Virus record (IMG/VR): IMGVR_UViG_3300037485_001404
Span: 1 to 64,000 of that record
Direction: 5' to 3' (one strand)
Source: a virus
DNA: 64,000 bases
Every line of letters starts with the position of its first letter. Position 1 is the stretch's first letter. This document shows positions 1 to 7,329 of this stretch, in pieces. The notes under the pieces were generated by a model. That model searched no databases, had not been told where the DNA came from, and worked only from the letters and a program-made list of their open reading frames with translations. Both the position numbers and the translations under genes were made by a program.

Positions 1-107
1 CTGAGAGATTGGATAAGATGGGTGATCATCACAATGCACTATTGAAATTGGTAAGAGAGAAGGCACCAGATATTTACGTTGAGTTTTGCAATATGGAGAT
101 TAAGTAA
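1..107 (+). CDS. Partial hypothetical protein, 3' end only
   Basis: Open frame running in from the left edge (first full codon at base 3) and ending with TAA at 105-107. About 34 residues are visible and they are rich in charged amino acids, with no recognisable motif. The stop overlaps the start of the next gene (TAATG arrangement), which is typical of translationally coupled phage early genes and is the main reason to accept it as real. The start lies outside the window, so length and function cannot be judged. Confidence 0.5.
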   Translation, partial: ERLDKMGDHHNALLKLVREKAPDIYVEFCNMEIK

Positions 108-253
108 TGGAACCGAATTTGAAGCAACAGATAAATGAATTGCTGTTCCAGGTATTGAATGAGAGAACAACGCTGAAAGAGTTTGACGAGATCGCTTGCA
201 GTATCTATAAACAAATTTTAGATCATAATGATGAGATGACGAGGAAAGAATGA
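107..253 (+). CDS. Small hypothetical protein, 48 aa
   Basis: Short frame with ATG at 107-109 overlapping the upstream stop, and TGA at 251-253 overlapping the ATG (250) of the next gene. Both junctions are coupled overlaps, giving a compact + strand cistron chain. The product is acidic and probably helical (it begins MEPNLKQQINELLFQ), with no signal peptide or membrane segment. No family recognised. Support is the gene packing and not homology. Confidence 0.5.
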   Translation: MEPNLKQQINELLFQVLNERTTLKEFDEIACSIYKQILDHNDEMTRKE

Positions 254-468
254 AAGCGAATATCGAATTTAATTTGCCAGAGGAACAAGATGAATTTGAA
301 TGCGCCGTTGATGCAACGAAGTGGAAGAAAGTGTGTGAAGATTTTGCTAATAAACTCAGAAACCATTGGAAATATGGCGCTGACGTAAATGCAGAGGGTT
401 TGATAAATCTTGAGAAAATCAAAGAAGAATTCTTTGACTGCCTACATTCTGAGGGTCTTAGTCTCTAG
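250..468 (+). CDS. Phage hypothetical protein, 72 aa (FNLPEEQ-type family)
   Basis: Starts at ATG 250, overlapping the upstream stop. The N-terminus, MKANIEFNLPEEQDEFE, followed by a KW/KYG region (LRNHWKYG), resembles a small protein family widespread in tailed phages, in which a short beta strand with FNLPE is followed by a helix. Function of that family is not known to me. The 3' end overlaps the end of the convergent ThDP-enzyme gene by 11 bases (458-468), so the two operons meet tail to tail with no room for a terminator. Confidence 0.7.
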   Translation: MKANIEFNLPEEQDEFECAVDATKWKKVCEDFANKLRNHWKYGADVNAEGLINLEKIKEEFFDCLHSEGLSL

Positions 469-2200
469 GTAGATGTGGAAACATATCATCATACTCACTA
501 GAAACCATCTTACCGTCTATCATCTTAGAAGCAATCCGGGGCTGCAATACTTGATTTCTCGGTGAGATCACATCGAGAATACAAGGCAACGGATTATCTT
601 GCATTCTTTCGATAGCTCCACGAAGACTGGACACATGCTTTACATCTTCATAATCTATCCCATAAGCAGAAGCTACATCGCTGAGCTGCGGAAGACCCAA
701 GCCAGTATTCATTCCTTCTCCAATATGCCTACCATCTTGGAAGTTCTTCTGGGTTTGTCTGATCAATAGGTATCCGTCATTGTTTACCACTATGATCTTT
801 ATGGGCCAACCATTCCTTGCTATAGTACCTAATTCTTGGATATTGAATTGAATTGAACCATCTCCAGTGATGCAGTAGACAGATGGATCTGCTTCTTTCT
901 TCCTAGCCTCTGCCACTCCAATTACTGCTGGCATATAACCCATGGTAGACAGACCTCCGGTAATGATACACCGTTGTCCTTCCTTAACTCTAAAGGCTTG
1001 AGCAAACGCATGGAAACAAGAACCTGTGTCTACTACAAACACATCACCTTCTCTACTCAACTGCGACAATATATCCATTAGAACATAAGAATTGATACCG
1101 TCGCCTACATCTCTTATATATTCTTTTAAGCATACCGGGAATTGAAATTTCCAACTCTGAGTCACAAATCTCCATCTCTCTGTATTATATGACTCAGGTA
1201 GCCTGTACCGTACCATCTGGACAAACTCTCTGGCATCCATCTCTATCTTCAGGTCTATGTTCAAAGAAGGTTTTTCTAATTCATCCCAGTCTATGTCTAC
1301 CATTATCTTCTTAGCTTTCGGTGCAAACTTGTCATAATCATGACCAATAAGCCCGATAGCCATTCTACATCCAATGGATATAAGCAAATCACAATTGTTT
1401 ATTGCGAAGTTAGCAGCTCTGTCTCCATAGGTTCCAGGGTGGCCTACAAAGCAAAAGTGATCGTAGGGAACTAGATCCATCCCTAGTCTACTGGTAACAA
1501 TAGGGATGTTATGTGTCTCAGCCAAAGCAAGTAGTTCAGTCCTAGCACCAGATACCCTTACGCCAGCGCCAGCTAGGATTAAAGGCTTCTTAGACTTGAG
1601 GATCAAGTCCATTGCTTTGTCTATTTCTGATCTATTGTTTAGTTTGATCTCCATAGGGCTATACCCTACCTGTAGATCAGGGTCCATTTGCATCCCTTGA
1701 ATATCGAGAGGCACTTCAAACCATACAGGTCCTGGTCTACCCTGTTTTGCTTTGTAGATGCACTTCTCTAGCTCATACTTTACACGGTCTACATCTTCGA
1801 TCATGATGAAGTATTTGACTACATGCTCAAATATAGGTTCGGTATCCCAACCTTGCAATGGAAATTGTCTGACGTTAGTTACTCTGGCTTGGGATAATTT
1901 CGATTGACCAGCGAGGATTATACACGGGGAGCCATCAACGTAAGCACCGGCTACCGAAGTGAGCGTGTTGAGCGCCCCAGGGCCAGCCGTGACCATTGCC
2001 ACACCAGGTCTCCCGGTGAATCTCCCCAAGGCTTCAGCCGCCATGACTGCAGCTTGCTCGTGATTATGGCAGACGAATTGCATCTCTGGATGGACACAAA
2101 TTGCATCGGTTAGATGCATTATCATCCCACCTGAAACCATAAAGATTGTCTCTACGCCTTCTGCGTACAGTCTTTGTATGATGTAATCAGCTACTCTCAT
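458..2200 (-). CDS. ThDP-dependent acetolactate synthase-like enzyme
   Basis: A 580-residue protein with the three-domain layout of the acetolactate synthase/pyruvate oxidase superfamily. Seen: the ThDP-activating glutamate in HNHEQA (E48), a central domain, and the ThDP/Mg motif GDGS (446-449) closing with NN (473-474). Family knowledge: such enzymes decarboxylate a 2-oxo acid and either ligate the carbanion to an acceptor or release the aldehyde; the substrate cannot be read from the motifs. It is the last gene of a three-gene minus-strand operon and its ATG abuts the aldolase stop at 2200. An enzyme of this kind is not part of the classical meta-cleavage route to which its two neighbours belong, which argues for a synthetic role. 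Full length, with no frameshift. Unusual cargo for a phage. Confidence 0.88.
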   Translation of the reverse strand: MRVADYIIQRLYAEGVETIFMVSGGMIMHLTDAICVHPEMQFVCHNHEQAAVMAAEALGRFTGRPGVAMVTAGPGALNTLTSVAGAYVDGSPCIILAGQSKLSQARVTNVRQFPLQGWDTEPIFEHVVKYFIMIEDVDRVKYELEKCIYKAKQGRPGPVWFEVPLDIQGMQMDPDLQVGYSPMEIKLNNRSEIDKAMDLILKSKKPLILAGAGVRVSGARTELLALAETHNIPIVTSRLGMDLVPYDHFCFVGHPGTYGDRAANFAINNCDLLISIGCRMAIGLIGHDYDKFAPKAKKIMVDIDWDELEKPSLNIDLKIEMDAREFVQMVRYRLPESYNTERWRFVTQSWKFQFPVCLKEYIRDVGDGINSYVLMDILSQLSREGDVFVVDTGSCFHAFAQAFRVKEGQRCIITGGLSTMGYMPAVIGVAEARKKEADPSVYCITGDGSIQFNIQELGTIARNGWPIKIIVVNNDGYLLIRQTQKNFQDGRHIGEGMNTGLGLPQLSDVASAYGIDYEDVKHVSSLRGAIERMQDNPLPCILDVISPRNQVLQPRIASKMIDGKMVSSEYDDMFPHLPRD

Positions 2201-3186
2201 TACCTACTCAACCTTTCTGCTACCTCAAGTATGATATCTTCTTGTCCCCCAACTATTCCTCGTTTGCCTAGCTCGCGGATAACTTGGTGTGGGTTGACGT
2301 TATACCTCTCTGAGACTCTGATAATGTGCTTGATAAATCCTGAAAACACACCCGATATTCCACTGGTGATACATTCATTAGAAATGCTGTGAGTTTTAGC
2401 GAACAGTTTCTCAGCTAGGAGTACAGCATCAAACAACTTATCTAGGTTTATACCACAATACTCACGGTAGATAGAGACCAGTATTTCAATGGGAGTATTA
2501 CCTGCTCCAGCTCCAAAACCCTTAGCTGTACCGTCAATAATGGTGGCTCCTGCCCCGATTGCTTCCAGGCTATTCGCAACGCTTAGGCCGAGATTATTAT
2601 GGGCATGAAAACCAATAGGTATTGGGAGGTATTTGGACAGTTTGGAGATCCGCAGTCTCACATCATCGGGGAACATCGTGCCAGCGGAATCCATCAAAAT
2701 GACAGCTTCCGCTCCATATCTCTCCATCTTTTCTGCTTCCAATAACAACGCTACAGATTCTAGCATGTGAGACATCATCAATACACCATAAGGTATCTTA
2801 CCTGCAGCCCTTACATGCCGGATATGCCGTTCAGTTATGTTAGCTTCAGAGCAATGACAAGCTATTCTAAAGATGTCAGCTCCTGCCTCGATTGCAGGTT
2901 GGATGTCTTTTTTGATCGTGGCAAACCCAGGTATGGCAAAGACTTGTAGCTTGGCTTTCTTTAATGCTGATTTAGCAGCTCTAAGCATATCGAAGTCGGA
3001 TTCTTTTGATTCCCCGAGCTGAAGGGAACTAGCACCAAGTCCATTACCATGGCCTACTTCTACAGCATAAATTCCAGTTGCATCTAAGGCTTTACAATAT
3101 TGCGTTATATGGTCTACGGATAATTGGTGAGAAGCTGCATGATTCCCATCTCTCAAGGTAACATCTGTAAAGGTGACTCCTTTCAT
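2200..3186 (-). CDS. 4-hydroxy-2-oxovalerate aldolase (DmpG-like)
   Basis: A 328-residue protein of the HMGL-like TIM-barrel aldolases. Seen: TLRDGNHA near the start (R12, D13, H16 correspond to the catalytic Arg, metal-binding Asp and catalytic His of DmpG) and the metal ligands HAH in GFHAHNNLG (H194, H196). The C-terminal GGQEDIILEVA part is also typical. Known reaction: reversible, Mn-dependent cleavage of 4-hydroxy-2-oxovalerate to pyruvate and acetaldehyde, with acetaldehyde channelled to an acylating dehydrogenase. That partner is the gene just upstream, sharing a 4-base ATGA overlap (3183-3186), so a heteromeric complex is likely. Slightly shorter than the usual ~340 residues. Hydratase and decarboxylase genes of the degradation pathway are absent nearby. 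Confidence 0.92.
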   Translation of the reverse strand: MKGVTFTDVTLRDGNHAASHQLSVDHITQYCKALDATGIYAVEVGHGNGLGASSLQLGESKESDFDMLRAAKSALKKAKLQVFAIPGFATIKKDIQPAIEAGADIFRIACHCSEANITERHIRHVRAAGKIPYGVLMMSHMLESVALLLEAEKMERYGAEAVILMDSAGTMFPDDVRLRISKLSKYLPIPIGFHAHNNLGLSVANSLEAIGAGATIIDGTAKGFGAGAGNTPIEILVSIYREYCGINLDKLFDAVLLAEKLFAKTHSISNECITSGISGVFSGFIKHIIRVSERYNVNPHQVIRELGKRGIVGGQEDIILEVAERLSR

Positions 3187-4040
3187 ACTCCCCCCTTTTC
3201 AATTTCTTCAGCCAGTGCTATAGCAGCACAGTTGATAATGTCCAGGTTTCCGGCATAGGTTGGAAGATAATCTCCTCTCCCTGTTACCTTTATCGTCACA
3301 CAAATCCTGCCATTCTCAAGTATAGGCCAAAGGATTATCTGATACCCCTGAACATACACTTCCATTTCTTTTTCAAGAAACTTGAGACAATTATTCAAAG
3401 TATTCAAGTTGGCCATTTGTACTTTTGCATAGATAGTAGTTTGCATATCAATAGGGGGTTGAGCGGGGTTGAGATTTAGTATTGCTTTTGATCTAGTCAC
3501 TCCAGTGAACAATTTGATAGCACTCTCAGTGGCGTGGATGTACTCATCCAGATTGGCGCGCGTTGCAAGCCCCGCACTGTATGATGAAATACTAGATACC
3601 ACTTCGATATATTCTACCTTAAGTTGAGTCTTACTTATGGCCCATGCAATTGGGATGGCAGCTTGTCCACCGCATGTGATCAAACTTAGATTGTTATAGT
3701 TCAAGCATTCCAGCATATTTATTGCGGGGATGCAAGACTTCCCAATCTTGGATGGAGTCAAGTCAATGACACGAATACCGAGCTTAGATAGCACTTCATT
3801 ATGGATCAAATGAGACTCAGCAGAGGTGCAGTCAAAGACCATTTTGCAGCATTTAGGATTATCTTTGATATAGTCTATCCCTCTATCGCTGCATACGACT
3901 CCTGTTTTTGCGCCCACCGCCATTCCAGGGGAATCGAAGTTCCTTCCAAGAAAAGCAGTGCATTCTAAATGCTTCGACCTCATTACTTTGATCAGTAGAT
4001 CCGTACCGACATTCCCGGTCCCTAAGATTGCAACCTTCAT
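3183..4040 (-). CDS. Acylating acetaldehyde dehydrogenase (DmpF/MhpF-like)
   Basis: First gene of the minus-strand metabolic operon, 285 residues. Seen: an N-terminal Rossmann motif GTGNVGTD (residues 7-14), the FDCTSA segment (69-74), and the catalytic cysteine in TCGGQAAIP (C123), all as in acylating acetaldehyde dehydrogenases. Known reaction: acetaldehyde + NAD + CoA to acetyl-CoA + NADH, reversible. In bacteria this enzyme forms a channelling complex with the aldolase encoded next. A strong ribosome site (GGAGG on the minus strand, 4049-4053) sits 8 bases before the ATG. A sigma70-like promoter lies just upstream. Around 20-30 residues shorter than typical, but all key residues are present. 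Confidence 0.92.
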   Translation of the reverse strand: MKVAILGTGNVGTDLLIKVMRSKHLECTAFLGRNFDSPGMAVGAKTGVVCSDRGIDYIKDNPKCCKMVFDCTSAESHLIHNEVLSKLGIRVIDLTPSKIGKSCIPAINMLECLNYNNLSLITCGGQAAIPIAWAISKTQLKVEYIEVVSSISSYSAGLATRANLDEYIHATESAIKLFTGVTRSKAILNLNPAQPPIDMQTTIYAKVQMANLNTLNNCLKFLEKEMEVYVQGYQIILWPILENGRICVTIKVTGRGDYLPTYAGNLDIINCAAIALAEEIEKGGV

Positions 4041-4059
4041 GATATTTTCCTCCGAAAAG

Positions 4060-4088
4060 AAGATACCTTAAGATTGTGAGAAGTTCAA
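4060..4088 (-). promoter_or_regulatory. Sigma70-like promoter for the metabolic operon
   Basis: Read on the minus strand: -35 TTGAAC (4083-4088), a 17-base spacer, and -10 TATCTT (4060-4065). It is followed by a short leader with a GGAGG site and the ATG at 4040. Matches are 4-5 of 6 in each box with ideal spacing. It faces away from the + strand promoter at 4121-4149. Confidence 0.6.
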
Positions 4089-4091
4089 GCA

Positions 4092-4110
4092 GTGTCTATA
4101 GATTAGACAC
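4092..4110. promoter_or_regulatory. Operator-like inverted repeat between divergent promoters
   Basis: Perfect 7-base arms GTGTCTA (4092-4098) and TAGACAC (4104-4110) with a 5-base centre. It lies between the -35 boxes of the minus promoter (4083-4088) and the plus promoter (4121-4126), so a dimeric regulator bound here could control both directions. No adjacent regulator gene is visible. Confidence 0.45.
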
Positions 4111-4120
4111 CTAAAAGGGG

Positions 4121-4149
4121 TTGACAAAGGGTCCGGGAGGGGGTAGGCT
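4121..4149 (+). promoter_or_regulatory. Sigma70-like promoter for the nuclease/helicase genes
   Basis: Consensus -35 TTGACA (4121-4126), a 17-base spacer and a weaker -10 TAGGCT (4144-4149). It lies about 80 bases upstream of the first + gene at 4230. The leader contains a short palindrome, GGAAAAGGTTTTCC (4179-4192). Confidence 0.55.
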
Positions 4150-4229
4150 TGACTCTCCCCTGCGAGGACCGCCAAGTTGGAAAAGGTTTTCCTATCAGGC
4201 ACTTTCGCACAATATGAAAGGTTCCCACT

Positions 4230-4610
4230 ATGTCGTTTCAGAATCTCGATCTGACCAAAGTCTACCACAAGTATGCAGAAAAAACTAAGGGTGAAGTTAT
4301 CGTAGAAGGGTTCTTTATTGGGTCCACTCAAGGAACCTATGGGATCCAGCATAATTTCCGTACACTGGACGGGAAACTTCATGTGCTTAACTCTGCTGGT
4401 CATCTGAATTACGCTGTAGAACAGCTTACCGTAGGCAACTTTTGTCAAATTAGATATGACGGGGAAATCCGTCTGACCAAAGGACCTATGGCCGGTAAGA
4501 ATGCTCACCAATTCCTCGTTGCAGTAGACCCCGATCGCAAAATGGGTGTAGACCCTACTCCTGTGCCTATCGAGGAACCCAAGCCCGACAATGACGATCC
4601 ATTGTTCTAA
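4230..4610 (+). CDS. Possible OB-fold / ssDNA-binding-like protein
   Basis: A 126-residue protein, first gene after the 4121 promoter. The body reads as alternating beta strands (for example GEVIVEGFFIGST, HVLNSAGHL, GNFCQIRYDG) compatible with an OB fold. The C-terminus is a proline-rich, acidic tail ending DNDDPLF, reminiscent of the acidic, phenylalanine-terminated tail by which bacterial and phage SSBs recruit partners. It sits 23 bases before a Cas4/RecB-like nuclease, the sort of neighbour an ssDNA-binding protein would have. No sequence family is firmly recognised, so the SSB-like role is inference from fold impression, tail and context. Confidence 0.5.
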   Translation: MSFQNLDLTKVYHKYAEKTKGEVIVEGFFIGSTQGTYGIQHNFRTLDGKLHVLNSAGHLNYAVEQLTVGNFCQIRYDGEIRLTKGPMAGKNAHQFLVAVDPDRKMGVDPTPVPIEEPKPDNDDPLF

Positions 4611-4633
4611 TCTTTATCTGGAAAGCATACCCA

Positions 4634-5554
4634 ATGACAGATGAAAATCAGGTAAAGTATATTTCCTATTCAGCATCCAATACTCTCTTAGGGTGTGAGC
4701 GGAAATATTGGTTTGAGAAGGTAGTAAAACAAGCGTATGACGCAGACTACTCTGATGATAAAGAAGCTCTTTGCGTAGGCAAGGCGTATCATCAAACTCT
4801 TGAATTGTCCAAGCATAGCTCGAAGAATTACAGCGATGAACTTCTCAACAAAGCTATCAAAGAGAATAACCTCTCCGATCATCATCGCTACATCGTCTTT
4901 GCCTCTCTCATTGCATACTACAAACTCAGAAGGGGATCGGCTCTCCAGTGTATCGCTTGTGAAATCAAGGTAGGCAATGAACAATTCGTAGGGTATATCG
5001 ATGCCGTCCTTGTGGATTCCTATGGCAACTGGTGGATCTGTGACCTCAAGACCTCTGGACAAATTCAGGAGGGGATGTTCGCTAGGCTCACTATGGACAC
5101 GCAACTTAATCTGTATGCCTACTTTGCATCCCAGGTAGCAGAACAACTCAATCTCTCCATGGATCAATTCATGGGAGTAAGGTATTGCGTTGTCGGTAAG
5201 TCGAGGATGAAGGTCAAGCCCACTGAATCTCTCATTGAGTTTGCTACGAGAGCCAACGTAACCTGTTATGATATTGAGATAGAGAAGCAGGACATGCAAC
5301 CTGTTGCCGCATTTAATTCTATGATGCGGTTATTGGACAGAGCTAATGCACTGACAGAAGTAGAAATAGTTCCTAATAGGAACAATTGCATTCAGTATAG
5401 CTCACCGTGTCCGTATTGGTCGCAGTGTCATAATGGCAAGACTTATTCAGCCTGCTGTGAAGCCGTGAAGTCTTTTGATCAAAACTCAATCAACGATCGA
5501 AGTCGGATTCCAGCGGTTACTGTAGTGGAAAATGACTTAGATATTTTAGCATAA
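4634..5554 (+). CDS. Cas4/RecB-like PD-(D/E)XK nuclease
   Basis: A 306-residue protein with the ordered motifs of the RecB/Cas4 nuclease clade: an N-terminal SYSASNTLLGCERKYWFE with Cys21; His53 in GKAYH; the active-site set E110, D123 (GYIDAVLVD) and D137-L-K139 in WICDLK; then QxxxY (Q157-Y161). Three cysteines near the C-terminus (NCIQYSSPCPYWSQC) together with Cys21 could bind a 4Fe-4S cluster, as in Cas4 and AddB. Known role of the clade: metal-dependent exonuclease that resects DNA ends in recombination. It lies between the SSB-like gene and a proline-rich unknown, with a helicase further on. No cas1 or cas2 nearby, so a CRISPR role is unlikely. Confidence 0.85.
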   Translation: MTDENQVKYISYSASNTLLGCERKYWFEKVVKQAYDADYSDDKEALCVGKAYHQTLELSKHSSKNYSDELLNKAIKENNLSDHHRYIVFASLIAYYKLRRGSALQCIACEIKVGNEQFVGYIDAVLVDSYGNWWICDLKTSGQIQEGMFARLTMDTQLNLYAYFASQVAEQLNLSMDQFMGVRYCVVGKSRMKVKPTESLIEFATRANVTCYDIEIEKQDMQPVAAFNSMMRLLDRANALTEVEIVPNRNNCIQYSSPCPYWSQCHNGKTYSACCEAVKSFDQNSINDRSRIPAVTVVENDLDILA

Positions 5555-5568
5555 GAAGGATAAGTACA

Positions 5569-6303
5569 GTGAAAATAGCAATTAAAAATCTCGCAGTTGA
5601 TGTGTACCTTGGGATTATTCGTCTACAAATTGAAATCTCAAACGAAGTTAACTCTCTCGACTGCAACTTTTTTCATCCGGTAAGCAATGAAAAGAAACCC
5701 CTCCCTGCTGAACTGGAGTCGTGGATTTTTGCAAAACAAATCCACGCAGAGCAGATCTTCAATGGAAGATTCTCCGCAAAGTCTGTTGTCGGATCGATTG
5801 AACCTTCCAAAGTACCTGGGATGCCTATTGATAGCGGTGTGCCTGTTCAAGCTCTCGTGGAACCTTTGGCTCCTGTGCCGCCACCTCCACCCGTGATCCA
5901 AGCGGCAAAACCGCCGGTCATGGCTGCAGGGGTTCCACTCTCCGGTCCCAAGGGGATTCCTCCACCCCCTCCAAAACCGCCCGCACCGCCGCCTCCTAGC
6001 CCCGTAGCGACACCGAAACCAGTACCGCCTCCACCAGTACCACCCGTAGTTAAGGCAGATAGTCCTTCAGGAATACTTTACGGGAGAAACAATCCAGAAC
6101 ATACTAATCACCTAAGAGCTATCTTGGTTGCTAAGTACGGTAAAGACTGGTCTACTGATCTTCCGGTCAAGCTCAGAGCACAAGCTATGATCCCATTGCT
6201 TGACGGTAATGTCGTTATTCTGGCTGCAGACGGTAAGACTGTACATCCTTCTTTCCCACAGAAGGTGATAGACTTTATGGATGCAAAGCTTCATTCATTC
6301 TAA
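5569..6303 (+). CDS. Proline-rich hypothetical protein, 244 aa
   Basis: Starts at GTG 5569 after an AGAAGGA ribosome site. Three parts are visible: an N-terminal domain of about 75 residues, a long proline linker (about residues 95-160, runs such as PPPPPKPPAPPPP) and a C-terminal domain of about 80 residues (RNNPEHTNHLRAILVAKYG onward). No catalytic motif seen and no family recognised. The linker suggests a tether joining two interaction domains. The + strand position directly behind the nuclease gene makes a role in the same DNA-processing module plausible but unproven. Confidence 0.65.
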   Translation: MKIAIKNLAVDVYLGIIRLQIEISNEVNSLDCNFFHPVSNEKKPLPAELESWIFAKQIHAEQIFNGRFSAKSVVGSIEPSKVPGMPIDSGVPVQALVEPLAPVPPPPPVIQAAKPPVMAAGVPLSGPKGIPPPPPKPPAPPPPSPVATPKPVPPPPVPPVVKADSPSGILYGRNNPEHTNHLRAILVAKYGKDWSTDLPVKLRAQAMIPLLDGNVVILAADGKTVHPSFPQKVIDFMDAKLHSF

Positions 6304-6309
6304 TTTTCC

Positions 6310-6382
6310 GGTAGTCGGTCTCCAAGCAATAAACTTTCGTCAATCAAACCTCAGCGACGGAACACGTTAGATACCGGCTACC
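6310..6382 (+). promoter_or_regulatory. Possible structured mRNA leader
   Basis: GGTAGTCGGT (6310-6319) can pair with ACCGGCTACC (6373-6382), 10 pairs with one G-U. An inner CGTC/GACG pairing (about 6339-6359) fits inside the 53-base interior. It is followed by TTTCCTTTTAGGAGACACT and the ATG at 6402, so the fold would sit directly before a ribosome site. No known riboswitch class recognised. It was checked as a tRNA because of its 73-base length, and rejected. Confidence 0.35.
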
Positions 6383-6401
6383 TTTCCTTTTAGGAGACAC
6401 T

Positions 6402-6656
6402 ATGTCATTTACAGAAGAACTTAGAAAGACTATCGAAGATTTTAGTAAGAAGCATAACAAGAAAGTGTTCATCATCGGCGTTCTGGATAATGATGAAGAG
6501 GATTTTGTTACGTGCATCTACGGTACAGCTAGTATGGGAACACTGGCTAAATGCCACCTGTCTATGGGGGCAGCATTGGCAGATACTATAAAGGACAAGG
6601 CTGAATCTGAATGTGGTTGTCCTGAATGTATTAAAGAGAGGGGAGATGTAAATTGA
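6402..6656 (+). CDS. Hypothetical protein, 84 aa, Cys-containing C-terminus
   Basis: Good ribosome site (TTAGGAGACACT) and ATG at 6402. Alpha/beta-looking small protein whose middle (KVFIIGVLDNDEEDFVTC and following) resembles the product of the next gene, suggesting distant tandem paralogues. The C-terminus carries CGCPEC, a possible metal knuckle. Function unknown. Its stop overlaps the TTG start of the next gene. Confidence 0.65.
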   Translation: MSFTEELRKTIEDFSKKHNKKVFIIGVLDNDEEDFVTCIYGTASMGTLAKCHLSMGAALADTIKDKAESECGCPECIKERGDVN

Positions 6657-6925
6657 ACCCAGAAGGAATAAGTAATATCGCTAGAAATCAACTAGAGATA
6701 GACCTAAAGATTGCTTTGACAAAGATTATGGCAGACCATGGAACCAATGTTCTTATGTTGTCTTACCTGAAGAAAGAAGGTGACGAAAACACCTTTGGAT
6801 TGTTTATCTTTGGTTTGGGAAGTAGGAGAGATCTTACTGCAATGCATGCAAATAGTGGCAAGAGTCTGCAGCAGATTGTTGCAGGTAAAGTGGGTCTAAC
6901 CCCTGTAGAGGGAGACATGAACTGA
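6653..6925 (+). CDS. Hypothetical protein, 90 aa, paralogue-like to upstream gene
   Basis: Starts with TTG at 6653 overlapping the upstream TGA, with GAGGGGAG upstream as ribosome site. The core (NVLMLSYLKKEGDENTFGLF, then a small helix) lines up by eye with the 84-aa neighbour: strand, acidic turn, strand, Gly-rich turn, helix. It lacks the C-terminal cysteines. Likely a tandem duplication that diverged. Function not recognised. Its TGA overlaps the ATG of the next gene. Confidence 0.6.
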   Translation: MNPEGISNIARNQLEIDLKIALTKIMADHGTNVLMLSYLKKEGDENTFGLFIFGLGSRRDLTAMHANSGKSLQQIVAGKVGLTPVEGDMN

Positions 6926-7329
6926 TGTCTGCTTGTTTCAATTGCTTTTGGTACAGCGGGATATCTTATCTTAGTAGTAACCCCTGCAGTTGGGTTGAAG
7001 AGTTTCAGCATCCATCGCAAGGAAGACCAGCTGATTGTCCTCTTAGGGCCGATGAACAGTATAAGAAACAACTCCAAGAAGAAGTGAGAAGAATGATGGA
7101 AGAGAAGGGATTAGCAGGAACTATGTTGAGAGTCAATAATAATGTCTATGTAGTAGACTGGATTCTGTTTGACGATAGCGACAGTGTGCTGTCTAACGGT
7201 AAGAAAATATTCTCTTCACAGTGTAAGGCTAAAGAGTTTATCCGCACACTTGAAGCAGCTAGGGATACATTGAAAATCAATGTTCTAAAACTCAGAATCA
7301 CTGAAGCTTCGATGACACTAGACTCATGA
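6925..7329 (+). CDS. Hypothetical protein, 134 aa, Cys-rich N-terminus
   Basis: ATG at 6925 overlaps the previous stop. The first 40 residues hold four cysteines (MSACFNCFWYSG, NPCSW, ADCPL) in a pattern that could bind zinc. The rest is a mixed alpha/beta segment with an ORN/transport-like HVYVVDW strand set but no recognisable catalytic motif. The stop overlaps the helicase start (7326-7329, ATGA). Probably part of the same transcription unit as the helicase. Function unknown. Confidence 0.6.
   Translation: MSACFNCFWYSGISYLSSNPCSWVEEFQHPSQGRPADCPLRADEQYKKQLQEEVRRMMEEKGLAGTMLRVNNNVYVVDWILFDDSDSVLSNGKKIFSSQCKAKEFIRTLEAARDTLKINVLKLRITEASMTLDS

Noticed and set aside
39-422. 127-codon minus-strand frame at the left edge
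   Set aside because: Antisense to three coupled + strand genes and of non-protein-like composition.
458-4040. Host chromosomal contamination as source of the metabolic operon
   Set aside because: Flanked on both sides by phage genes, with a coding overlap at 458-468 and a shared regulatory gap at 4041-4229, so it is part of the phage sequence as assembled; an assembly check by read mapping would confirm.
6310-6382. 73-base segment with tRNA-like length
   Set aside because: No GTTCRA T-loop, no anticodon arm and no cloverleaf fit; only a long-range stem remains.
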